This document shows positions 1-7,139 of a stretch of DNA of 24,583 nt, one piece after another (positions within the stretch are counted from its first letter, which is position 1; each line of letters opens with the position of its first letter). A program made the position numbers and the translations under genes. The notes under the pieces were generated by a model. The model saw nothing but the letters and a program-made list of their open reading frames with translations, searched no databases and was not told where the DNA came from. Origin of the DNA: a virus; IMG/VR virus record IMGVR_UViG_3300026521_000314, positions 1 through 24,583 of that record; one strand, 5' to 3'.

Positions 1-381
1 GTATCACTCTGTTTGCCTAAGCTGTCATATGTCAACGGAAGCGACACTTTATTGATATAATTGTGTGTAAAATCTACCAATCTTTCCTTGGAATTTTGTT
101 GTTCATAATCTTTACCCCATTTCTTTATCATTAAAGGTTCAATAGAAAAATATCCTGAATCCGTGTCTGACTGAGCAATGTGCCTCCAGTATGTTCTTGA
201 ACCATGGAATGTCTCATTATCTTCCTCTCCTAGGAGTTTGTCAATATGTTTGCTGTTGGCCTGCATTGCATTAAGGTTAGCATTTCTAGCACCTGATGTT
301 ACTGCTCCAGAAAAATATTCTGCATGACCAGCAAAAACCGTTGCTTGCATTGATAAAGCACCATAGGCACTGTTAATTAAA
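1..381 (-). CDS. 43: DNA polymerase gp43B, 3' exon (partial, runs off window start)
   Basis: This is the C-terminal palm part of the family B (T4 gp43) replicative polymerase. In the minus frame from 381 it reads L-I-N-S-A-Y-G-A-L, the motif B helix, and further on S-D-T-D-S-G-Y-F-S, motif C with both catalytic aspartates. It has no start codon of its own. The frame is closed by TGA just upstream, inside intron sequence, and joining it to the 5' exon at 731 restores an uninterrupted K-I-L-I-N-S-A-Y-G. The thumb and C-terminal clamp-binding tail lie outside the window. The polymerase assignment is certain from the motifs; the exact splice point is inferred from group I rules. Confidence 0.93.
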
Positions 382-730
382 CGATGTGTTCAATCTAAGT
401 TCGTTACACTTAAATCTGAGCTTTTAACTCAACTCTGTATCTCTACAGATGTCCAGACTATATCTTCATCCATATTATATTAATATTAGGATGCCCACCA
501 CTTCCAAGCACTTGCTTGTACTTCCTCTCGGAATAGTCGTTGAACCTTTTCCTTATCTATGACTTAGGAACTTGGCTGCTGATTGTCTTTACCTTATATT
601 TTTCGAACATTCATATAGTGATTTCTCCTATATTGTAGTATATAAGTATTATCCAGATGTCCCAGCAATTCAATGGGTTTCTTCAATGAGAACTATCATA
701 TATTACTATATGACGAGACCTTAATTTTTA
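382..730 (-). ncRNA. ORF-less group I intron in DNA polymerase 43B
   Basis: A self-splicing intron of about 349 nt with all four conserved core elements in order on the minus strand: P (AATTGCTGGGA, about 660-670), Q (AATCAGCAGCCAAG, 571-584), R (GTTCAACGACTA, 534-545) and S (GAAGATATAGTC, 456-467). The long R-to-S interval with extra pairings (P7.1/P7.2 type) suggests subgroup IA, as in T4 td/nrdB. The boundary was chosen because the 5' exon then ends in T at 731 (U-G wobble of P1) and the intron ends in G at 382, and because the join gives ATG-AAG-AT/T-TTA-ATT-AAC, i.e. M-K-I-L-I-N, the canonical motif B. No endonuclease ORF lies inside. Confidence 0.92.
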
Positions 731-840
731 ATCTTCATTCCCATTTGATATACATTCCATTTATCTGCTTCTGTAGATAAATTATCTATATTATCATCTA
801 TCTCGTTTAATCTTTTTTGTATTTCTTCTTGTCTTGTCAT
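731..840 (-). CDS. 43: DNA polymerase gp43B, 5' exon (start of second polymerase cistron)
   Basis: Begins with ATG at 840, preceded by AAAGGAAAATAA, the same ribosome-binding arrangement as the helicase gene. The 36 codons are helical and charged (TRQEEIQKRLNEIDD...) and end K-W-N-V-Y-Q-M-G-M-K-I, which is the fingers helix leading into motif B of family B polymerases. Without splicing the frame reads K-I-K-N-stop at 721. With removal of the group I intron (382-730) it continues as L-I-N-S-A-Y-G. The own RBS and start codon mean the polymerase is made as two polypeptides, 43A and 43B, divided at the tip of the fingers. The gene starts 26 nt after the HNH endonuclease stop. Confidence 0.88.
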
Positions 841-866
841 TTATTTTCCTTTGTATATTATAACAT

Positions 867-1667
867 TTAATTAGTTAATTTAACGTAATAACCTATATAT
901 TCTTTTTTGGTTATCCTAAATCTATATCTTTCATTGCAACCTAATGGTTTTTCCTTACTTGTATGCTCTAGTGCTTTATATATTTTCCTAATTTCCACTG
1001 CCGGAAAATTGCCAACCAAGTTATCCTCACTATCAAATAAATCATACCACTTGCCTTTTTTCCTGGCACTCTCTCCTCTTTTTATTTGTCTTAGTTGCAT
1101 TTTACTGATTTCCTTTCCTTCATACATCACTTTCTCATTTTTCAATGTATTATTGGTTTTCTTACCTATTTCCTTAGCTTTGGTTGTCACTATGCCATCT
1201 ATCACAATCTCCTTATTAATCTCGTTTGAGAAGTTTCTCATATTATACTCAGATTGTTTCATTTTTTTGCCATCTACTTCAATTATATTATTCATGTATT
1301 CAGAGTGCATTTTTGATGCCTGTTCTTTTAATATGGCATATAGATTACTATCAGTAATCTCACCAAATCTATTTTTATTCCTAGTTGCTTCTAATGATTT
1401 GAATACCTTATAATCTTTTATGGCCAAACAAAGCAGTTCATGTGATTCATAGTGTTCTTGATATGATAAAAATACTCCATTCCAACTATATTTCCTTAAG
1501 TTCTTATACTCAGGAAATATACTTTTTGGCAATATATGATGATGTTCTGTCTCGAATTTAGTGTGTTTTTGTTTATTATTTTTCTGACAAAACTCTATAT
1601 AATCCTGCAACTTCTGTTTATCGATAATATTTAAGTCCTTTTCTAGGAATATTTTTAATATGTCCAT
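867..1667 (-). CDS. Free-standing HNH homing endonuclease between 43A and 43B
   Basis: A 266-aa protein with a phage-type HNH nuclease domain near the N-terminus: H-H-H-I-L-P-K-S at residues 42-49, Asn63, then the E-H-x3-H pattern (residues 71-76). The C-terminal half is basic with short repeated elements, probably DNA-binding modules. It has a strong RBS (GGGGAGG) ahead of ATG 1667 and a TATAAATA late promoter at 1691-1698. It lies exactly between the two polymerase cistrons. Split gene 43 with a free-standing endonuclease at the break is known from T4-related Aeromonas phages (a MobE-type gene). There is no intron core between 43A and this gene or between it and 43B, so it is free-standing. 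Confidence 0.88.
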   Translation of the reverse strand: MDILKIFLEKDLNIIDKQKLQDYIEFCQKNNKQKHTKFETEHHHILPKSIFPEYKNLRKYSWNGVFLSYQEHYESHELLCLAIKDYKVFKSLEATRNKNRFGEITDSNLYAILKEQASKMHSEYMNNIIEVDGKKMKQSEYNMRNFSNEINKEIVIDGIVTTKAKEIGKKTNNTLKNEKVMYEGKEISKMQLRQIKRGESARKKGKWYDLFDSEDNLVGNFPAVEIRKIYKALEHTSKEKPLGCNERYRFRITKKEYIGYYVKLTN

Positions 1668-1690
1668 ATCCTGACCTCCCCTTTTAGTAT

Positions 1691-1698
1691 TATTTATA
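1691..1698 (-). promoter_or_regulatory. T4-type late promoter for HNH endonuclease
   Basis: Exact TATAAATA on the minus strand, 23 nt upstream of the endonuclease ATG, in the short gap after the 43A stop codon. It would give the endonuclease its own late transcript. Confidence 0.7.
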
Positions 1699-1736
1699 TA
1701 TACTATGTATCAGGATTTTAATGCCCTTAGATGTAC

Positions 1737-3617
1737 TTATGAGAGTTCAGACAATTCCTTTTTGAGTAATTCAGACTCTTTTTTGAGTTCCTCGATTTCC
1801 TTATAGCATTCTTTCATTAATTTTTTATATTTTTTACGCTTAACCATGATGTCTTCCATTGTTTGTGAAAGGACACTCCTAACATCCTTCCTGAAGAACA
1901 TTCCGTTTGGTGACATTGATACATTGTACTTTTTGCACACTCTCATAACCTCTGAGCTTGCCTCGGTGTTATTGATAACATGCTCTTGAAACCAGAAATC
2001 GTATTTAATGAGTTCCTTAGGTTCAACATTTCTAGGATAGAAAATTGCATATTTTGCTCTCAGTAGCAGAAGTTCATCAGGTAAATTTCTAGGCTCAATG
2101 AGTGTCTCAATGCCAATGTTTAACCACTGAATGACTGAAGGATACAGTGAAGCAAAATCCAGTGAATATACCCATTTCCAGAATTTTGCTGTTCCTTTCG
2201 TGATACCTCCAGGAAATGTCTGTGATGTCAATTTATTTTCATGGTCATTTGCCGCTATAAGGTCCATGTAAAATTTCACTCTGTCGTTACCTCCAACATC
2301 TATGAGGCTCCTAAAATTTTCGTCATTTTCGATTCTGTTCAATAAAACCGAGTCTGTATCGGCAAATTTGCCTTCAAGCGGTAAAACTTGAGAATTTTTG
2401 TAATGATTGTTAAACATGTAGCTGTTCCATTGTGCTAGTGTCCCTCTGATCATATCCATCGTTACACCTGTTTCATATGAAATCATTTTTGCTAGGTCAA
2501 TAAGTTTCAGTTTTTTGTCCAATCCGATAAGCAATTCGACATCCTTAATGCCGTACTCAATGAATGTCTCAAAATTGTTAGCGTAAAATTCAGCAAAATC
2601 TGCATGTTCGTCATGCTCCACTTTATTTTGACCGAGTTCATATCCTGCCACTGTATCCAGGCTGTATGAGGTGTGGGTCGTGTATGTATATTTTTTATAC
2701 ATCTGCATATAATCTTCTTGGATTATACCAACCCATAGAAATTCATCTTGAACACCATATGTTGTATTAACCTCTTTATGCTTGATAAGGTTTGCGTGTG
2801 GTGATAATTGCTTAACATATTCTCCATTAAGGCAGTCAGTATCAAATCTCCATCTTGCTTTTTCTTTGTCATAATAATAAAGTTCATCCCTTTTGTCAAG
2901 GACTCGTATAATTCTGTTAGTGATATAAGGATCATCATATGTTTTTGTGTTCCATCCTGTCATTACTGAAGGGTCCCTCTTTTTGAGAAGTTCTAAGAAA
3001 ACTTTTAATAATTTTTCTTCGGTTTCACAATTTATATATTTTATAGCGCCATATTCAGATTCATATTTGTTTTTGTTCTTCCACTCTTTATTAAGTCCTA
3101 AAATAAAAAAAATATTTGCCTTAGAATCAAAAATCTGTATTGATGTAATCGATGCCATTGCTGCTCTGTCATGACCCATTGGTTTCCAGTCATTTTTGCA
3201 TTCTATGTTTTTGTTAGGAAGCATATTTTCGTCTAATGACGCTGTTTCTATGTCGAAGTACCATGTATTACTAAATTCATGAAAGGCATCGATTGGGTTA
3301 GGCCAATATTTTCTGATATATGTTTGCTCTTGAGATTTATTTCCGTAAGTGCTAATGTTTGAACTTTTGTATAGATTTACTGCATCCCTATATTCTTTCA
3401 TAGTTTTGAATGTCAGCTCTTTCACTGACTGATTTTCAGGTACAGATTTTAATGTAGAATTTCCATTTTTATCATGAACAAAAATGCTTGGTATCACTTT
3501 TATTGATTCTGTAAAACATTCTTTGGTTTGAGGGTCGTAGAGTCTTGCGTATAAGGAACCATTATTTCCTTTGAAGACATTCTCGTATTGTAGATTTCGT
3601 GTATTTGGGTTTGTCAT
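1737..3617 (-). CDS. 43: DNA polymerase gp43A (exonuclease domain, palm part 1, fingers part 1)
   Basis: The N-terminal 626 aa of the T4-type family B replicative polymerase. The 3'-5' proofreading motifs are intact: Exo I F-D-I-E (121-124), Exo II G-W-N-T-K-T-Y-D-D-P (221-230) and Exo III Y-G-I-K-D (355-359). Palm motif A is D-F-A-S-L-Y-P-S (487-494), followed by S-P-N-G (569-572). The protein ends in a long charged helix (from about 590) that is the ascending fingers helix, then stops at TAA 1737. Motifs B and C are missing here and are supplied by 43B, so 43A alone cannot polymerise. ATG 3617 has a good RBS (AAAAGGAAAATA). A TTAAGTAA-N8-TATAAT promoter lies about 90 nt upstream with a hairpin in the leader. 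Confidence 0.96.
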   Translation of the reverse strand: MTNPNTRNLQYENVFKGNNGSLYARLYDPQTKECFTESIKVIPSIFVHDKNGNSTLKSVPENQSVKELTFKTMKEYRDAVNLYKSSNISTYGNKSQEQTYIRKYWPNPIDAFHEFSNTWYFDIETASLDENMLPNKNIECKNDWKPMGHDRAAMASITSIQIFDSKANIFFILGLNKEWKNKNKYESEYGAIKYINCETEEKLLKVFLELLKKRDPSVMTGWNTKTYDDPYITNRIIRVLDKRDELYYYDKEKARWRFDTDCLNGEYVKQLSPHANLIKHKEVNTTYGVQDEFLWVGIIQEDYMQMYKKYTYTTHTSYSLDTVAGYELGQNKVEHDEHADFAEFYANNFETFIEYGIKDVELLIGLDKKLKLIDLAKMISYETGVTMDMIRGTLAQWNSYMFNNHYKNSQVLPLEGKFADTDSVLLNRIENDENFRSLIDVGGNDRVKFYMDLIAANDHENKLTSQTFPGGITKGTAKFWKWVYSLDFASLYPSVIQWLNIGIETLIEPRNLPDELLLLRAKYAIFYPRNVEPKELIKYDFWFQEHVINNTEASSEVMRVCKKYNVSMSPNGMFFRKDVRSVLSQTMEDIMVKRKKYKKLMKECYKEIEELKKESELLKKELSELS

Positions 3618-3676
3618 TATTTTCCTTTTCGTTTTGTCTCCTGTAACTCCACATTCGGCAGGATTTTCTTTTTGGA

Positions 3677-3698
3677 AAAAGAGGAGGAATCCTCTTTT
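3677..3698 (-). other. 5' leader hairpin of 43A transcript
   Basis: Stem AAAAGAGG/CCTCTTTT (8 bp, 6-nt loop) beginning about 8 nt after the TATAAT of the 43A promoter, so it would sit at the extreme 5' end of the mRNA. Similar AAGAGG...CCTCTT hairpins occur at 8156 and 12480. Confidence 0.5.
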
Positions 3699-3705
3699 AT
3701 GTCAT

Positions 3706-3727
3706 ATTATAACTAATTTTTACTTAA
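3706..3727 (-). promoter_or_regulatory. Middle/early promoter module for 43A
   Basis: Minus strand TTAAGTAA (3727-3720), 8-nt spacer, TATAAT (3711-3706). The TAA stop of the helicase gene is part of the TTAAGTAA box. One of eight copies with identical spacing in this window. Confidence 0.75.
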
Positions 3728-5109
3728 AATTGCAATTGACCAAAGTCAAAGTCATTTTTATCTGGTTGCACCGGTGCCCCAGTGTTCAATTCCTCTTGGT
3801 CCACTGCATCATATGAATTTCCATCATCGAAAGGTTTGTATTGCATTCTATCAAAATGTGTTTCCATCATCAATGAAGGCATCTGCCCAGTATAACGATT
3901 TTTTACGAGTTTCCATATTTGCTGGTTCTGCTCTCTCATTTGCTCGTTGTTGATAAGCATGATCGCAACATCGGCAGTCATTGCAATTTTCAGAGATTCT
4001 GAAATATTTTCCATTCCAGCATCCGTATTTCCCATAGCTGAACGATTAGCCTGAGATGACGATATCATCATAATGCCTTTGTTCCCTTTTGAATCGTATG
4101 TCTCCTTGGCAATGGCGTGAAGGTCTTCGGCAACCTTACCTAAACCGTCATACGAATTTGAATCTTTCGATGCCCTAGCAGACACCATCAGACCTACATA
4201 ATCCACTGCAATAGCATCAGGAATAAAATTTTTCTTGGATTTTAATTCGTCAAGCAAAGCCTTCAGGTGCATTGTGTTGAATGTACCAGCACCATATTCC
4301 TTGATAACCAATTCGCCAATATTGTCTTTGACGCTATCCCATTTTGTCATTAAATCTCGCTCTGACAATTCTGAAAGTTCGTTGATTGTCGTTCCCATAA
4401 TGTTAGCATCAATCCTTTTTGCAATTTCCTTCTCTGGCATTTCGAGTGTTATGAAAAGGACATTTTTCTTTTTCAGGAGTAAATTTGCTGATACGAAAAC
4501 CTTCGCTGCTGTTTTCCCTGTATGTGTTGGTCCAATGAACATAAACAGTGAACCAGGTCGGATTCCTCCACCTAGGACCTTGTCAAGGTTTGACAATCCT
4601 GTTGAGGTGTATGCTTCCCTGCTTTTGTAATACTCCAGCCTTTCCTCGATGCTCTCTCCATAATCAAGGCCAATGCTAGTGTCGAAATTGATATTCAATG
4701 AATCCTCTACCATTCCTGGAATTGGGTCGAATGAGCCATCATTCTGAATGATGTCTGCTGCTTCAAAAATTGTTTTTGAAAGTTTTATCCTTTGAACCCA
4801 TGTCTGTGTTTTGTCTATCAAAAAATCCATATTTTGCACTGGAGGTTCTCTGAGAACATCCTTGAATTTGCTTATCGTAGTTGATTGTAGTGTTTTGTTT
4901 AATGACAAATCTTGCTTAATGGCCAAACCGACCTCTTGAGGTGAAGGTCTTTTGTTATATTTGTTCGTTAAATCTTGGATTGTTTCAAAAATTACGCTAT
5001 TGTTTGGATTTTGAAACAGTCCTTTATCAAGATGACTATATGTCTTTGAATAATATGCATCACTATTCATCAAATTTTGTAAAACTAAATCCTCTATTGT
5101 TTCATTCAT
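3724..5109 (-). CDS. 41: Replicative DNA helicase gp41 (DnaB/RecA fold)
   Basis: A 461-aa hexameric replicative helicase of the DnaB superfamily 4, which unwinds DNA ahead of the polymerase. An N-terminal helical domain (to about 110) is followed by the RecA-like motor: Walker A G-P-T-H-T-G-K-T (193-200), Walker B ending in A-V-D-Y-V-G-L-M (301-308), and a sensor stretch I-S-S-S-Q-A-N-R typical of DnaB motif H3. Length is close to T4 gp41. It has a clear RBS (AAGGAAAATAA) before ATG 5109 and its own promoter module overlapping the stop of the upstream endonuclease gene. It lies immediately upstream of 43A. No primase (gp61) is next to it in this window. Confidence 0.93.
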   Translation of the reverse strand: MNETIEDLVLQNLMNSDAYYSKTYSHLDKGLFQNPNNSVIFETIQDLTNKYNKRPSPQEVGLAIKQDLSLNKTLQSTTISKFKDVLREPPVQNMDFLIDKTQTWVQRIKLSKTIFEAADIIQNDGSFDPIPGMVEDSLNINFDTSIGLDYGESIEERLEYYKSREAYTSTGLSNLDKVLGGGIRPGSLFMFIGPTHTGKTAAKVFVSANLLLKKKNVLFITLEMPEKEIAKRIDANIMGTTINELSELSERDLMTKWDSVKDNIGELVIKEYGAGTFNTMHLKALLDELKSKKNFIPDAIAVDYVGLMVSARASKDSNSYDGLGKVAEDLHAIAKETYDSKGNKGIMMISSSQANRSAMGNTDAGMENISESLKIAMTADVAIMLINNEQMREQNQQIWKLVKNRYTGQMPSLMMETHFDRMQYKPFDDGNSYDAVDQEELNTGAPVQPDKNDFDFGQLQF

Positions 5110-5166
5110 TTATTTTCCTTAATTTTTGGTCCCATAAGTTTTCTATCTGTTTGGTTGGATAAGTAA

Positions 5167-5188
5167 TTATATCTAATAATTACTTAAA
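5167..5188 (-). promoter_or_regulatory. Middle/early promoter module for helicase 41
   Basis: Minus strand TTAAGTAA (5188-5181), 8-nt spacer TTATTAGA, TATAAT (5172-5167). The box overlaps the stop codon of the GIY-YIG gene. Confidence 0.75.
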
Positions 5189-5995
5189 TTTGCAATTATC
5201 AAAATGCCACCTCTTCATATTATTATTGCCTCCTTCTACTGAACAATAAGGACATTTAATAATTGGTAATTTATATGTACCTTTACTTAATGTTCTTGCA
5301 ATAGATATTTTCTTTTTTGCTTCATCGGTGTGTTTATTGCCTAAATTTGCTTGTCTACCTTTACTCGTTTTACCTATGTTTCGTTTGTGTTCTTCTGTCA
5401 AAGTCTTGCCTAAGTGTGCCGCACTAATTTTATTTTTACTCTCTTGTGTATGAGCCCTTCCTTTAGAGGACTTACTGAGTTTTAGTCTTGTTTCTTCACT
5501 CACAATTTTATTTTTATTACCTGCCGAGATTTTCTTTTTGGTTTCCTCTGAATGACTAACACCTGTAGTATCATAACCAAAAGGAGTTTGATTACTTTCA
5601 TTCCAAAACTTAGTAGATAATTTAACATTGAAGTATTGATGCAAAAAAGCTTCGTATATCATCTTATCTGCAGGATTATCAAAAACCTTGAGTATTTTTA
5701 TTTTATATTGTTCTTTTTTGTTTTCATTAAGAACATTGTATTTACTAGATGTCTTATATGTCCAAAATTCCTCTTCTAAGGAATTATACTTTTTGCCTTT
5801 TTTGGGTGTATGTGAACCATAATAATGTTCCTTTTCTGACCTAGTATGGTCTGTAACTCTATATACATAGTGTTCTCTACCATCTGGTTCAAAAAATAGT
5901 ATCCTTTCTTCTCCTTCTTCATCCATTCTTCTTTGTTCCTCTATGAGTACTAATTTTTTATATACACTATATCTTTTTGTTTGTGGGATTTTCAT
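5180..5995 (-). CDS. GIY-YIG homing endonuclease with NUMOD3 repeats and zinc finger
   Basis: A 271-aa mobile endonuclease. Residues 43-61 hold the GIY-YIG signature in the form Y-V-Y-R-V ... Y-Y-G-S. Residues about 145-235 contain five tandem NUMOD3-type DNA-binding repeats of the pattern (S/T)-E-E-x-K-x-K-I-S-x-x-x-x-G-K/R. The C-terminus carries a probable zinc finger (Cys248, Cys251, His264, Cys268). It is free-standing between the DHH gene and helicase 41. The RBS TAGGAGG lies 9 nt before ATG 5995. The leader (6002-6123) contains a late promoter and a large RNA fold, resembling the way T4 homing endonucleases are put under late control. Confidence 0.88.
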   Translation of the reverse strand: MKIPQTKRYSVYKKLVLIEEQRRMDEEGEERILFFEPDGREHYVYRVTDHTRSEKEHYYGSHTPKKGKKYNSLEEEFWTYKTSSKYNVLNENKKEQYKIKILKVFDNPADKMIYEAFLHQYFNVKLSTKFWNESNQTPFGYDTTGVSHSEETKKKISAGNKNKIVSEETRLKLSKSSKGRAHTQESKNKISAAHLGKTLTEEHKRNIGKTSKGRQANLGNKHTDEAKKKISIARTLSKGTYKLPIIKCPYCSVEGGNNNMKRWHFDNCKFK

Positions 5996-6022
5996 AAGAA
6001 TAATCCTCCTATAATTAATATT

Positions 6023-6110
6023 ATAAGAGTGAAGTGTTGACGGACTTCACGTTAAATGTATATAGAGGAAGTCCGTCAAGAGCCCTATATACACATTTAA
6101 CATCTCTTAT
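6023..6110 (-). promoter_or_regulatory. Pseudoknot-capable structured leader RNA of the GIY-YIG gene
   Basis: On the minus strand, an outer 7-bp stem ATAAGAG/CTCTTAT (6110-6104 with 6029-6023) closes two crossing helices. Stem 1 pairs 6101-6085 with 6065-6051 (15 bp, 2-nt bulge). Its 19-nt loop contains TTGACGGACTTC (6079-6068), which is complementary over 12 bp to GAAGTCCGTCAA (6048-6037), lying 2 nt after stem 1: H-type pseudoknot geometry. A competing hairpin GTGAAGT/ACTTCAC (6050-6044 with 6035-6029) would sequester the same 3' strand, so the region may switch between folds. Function is unknown. Confidence 0.7.
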
Positions 6111-6115
6111 GTTAT

Positions 6116-6123
6116 TATTTATA
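6116..6123 (-). promoter_or_regulatory. T4-type late promoter for GIY-YIG gene leader
   Basis: TATAAATA on the minus strand, immediately upstream of the structured leader. A late start near 6110 would include the entire fold in the transcript. Confidence 0.65.
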
Positions 6124-6161
6124 AGTTTCTAAATCGTTATTCATTGATAAGTTTCGTTCAT

Positions 6162-7139
6162 TTATTTTCCTCCTAAAATGTCTAACTCTTCATCTGCCAC
6201 TGTCAATAGAAATTTACCAAATTCTACCTGAGCATGTGCTGAAGCATCGATTAACATTGAACCGAAAGCCTCGTTATGTCCTCCTGCTGATTGAACATTT
6301 GGATTTTCTAACAGCCGTTTTACGATAGCATTTTTTAGAACACCATCGTCACTCAAACCTCTCCTGAGCCTTACCGAAACACCGCCATAGCTTGAAATTA
6401 ATATATAGATGCCATATCCAGGATAATCTAATGGAATATGATTCTTAAAATCGTCTATGAACATCATCAAAATTCGTTTATTTCCTTCTGGTTCGTGCCT
6501 AAATATCCTGCCTGCTTTGTCTAATTTTTCAAAAAGTTTTGTTTTTTTCTTCATTAAATCTCTGAACCTTTCTTTATCAGAATTTCTAAGTTTATAATCA
6601 TCCTTGAACCTTGAAAAATAATAATCTTTTTTAAATTCCCAAAATAATTCATTATACACCATTGCAGCCTTGAACATTTTGTCGTCTTTTTTCCAAAGGT
6701 CGTAAACATCAACATAATCAACATATTCGGCAAGAGGTTTCATCATTTTAGGGTCTAAAATTTTTGAATTATTTTTCAGATACAAAAATGTAAGTTTGGT
6801 TGCCGAAGCCTTAGGACTAATAAGGAGCATCAGGTTTGGTGCTTTAATGTGTGAATAATCCTCATCGAATGGGTGATGGTCGATAAAATAAAAATTTATT
6901 TCAGGAAATCGTTTCACTGTTTCAAAAAATGTCTCAAGGTATTGCAATGTGAACGACAAATCCGTAACCCAAACTTCTGAAGGTTTGCTATGTCCACAAT
7001 ATTCATCGATTATTGCTAGATATTCCTCAATTTTTCCGTAGCTAAGGTTCATCCTTTGAACCTCTCCTTTAAATTGCCTAATGACAATTTGTGCCGAGAC
7101 ACCGTCTAGGTCTGTGTGTGACACTGCTAATTTGCTCAT
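6162..7139 (-). CDS. DHH/DHHA1 family phosphoesterase (nuclease-like)
   Basis: A 325-aa metal-dependent phosphoesterase of the DHH superfamily (RecJ, NrnA/oligoribonuclease, c-di-AMP phosphodiesterases). Metal ligands are visible: H-T-D-L-D-G (8-13), Asp60 in V-T-D-L, and D-H-H (87-89). The C-terminal DHHA1 substrate-binding motif appears as G-G-H-N-E-A-F-G (286-293). The size fits a stand-alone nanoRNase or phosphodiesterase rather than full RecJ. The start overlaps the stop of the upstream gp62-like gene (ATGA), indicating translational coupling. A role in recycling short oligonucleotides during phage DNA synthesis, or in degrading a cyclic nucleotide signal, is possible; the sequence does not decide. 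Confidence 0.85.
   Translation of the reverse strand: MSKLAVSHTDLDGVSAQIVIRQFKGEVQRMNLSYGKIEEYLAIIDEYCGHSKPSEVWVTDLSFTLQYLETFFETVKRFPEINFYFIDHHPFDEDYSHIKAPNLMLLISPKASATKLTFLYLKNNSKILDPKMMKPLAEYVDYVDVYDLWKKDDKMFKAAMVYNELFWEFKKDYYFSRFKDDYKLRNSDKERFRDLMKKKTKLFEKLDKAGRIFRHEPEGNKRILMMFIDDFKNHIPLDYPGYGIYILISSYGGVSVRLRRGLSDDGVLKNAIVKRLLENPNVQSAGGHNEAFGSMLIDASAHAQVEFGKFLLTVADEELDILGGK

Noticed and set aside
907-1413. Long plus-strand open frames opposite the minus-strand genes (also for example 4235-4630, 11125-11463, 12993-13337)
   Set aside because: They lie antisense to well-supported genes, lack RBSs, and have low-complexity Phe/Leu/Ser-rich translations expected from the complement of AT-rich coding DNA.
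840-1737. A second group I intron carrying the HNH gene between 43A and 43B
   Set aside because: Only 70 nt lie before and 26 nt after the HNH gene, with no P, Q, R or S core elements; 43A has its own stop, and 43B has its own RBS and ATG.
382-1737. An intein splitting the polymerase
   Set aside because: The interruption contains stop codons in the polymerase frame, and no Hint-domain motifs (N-terminal Cys/Ser block, terminal H-N) are seen.
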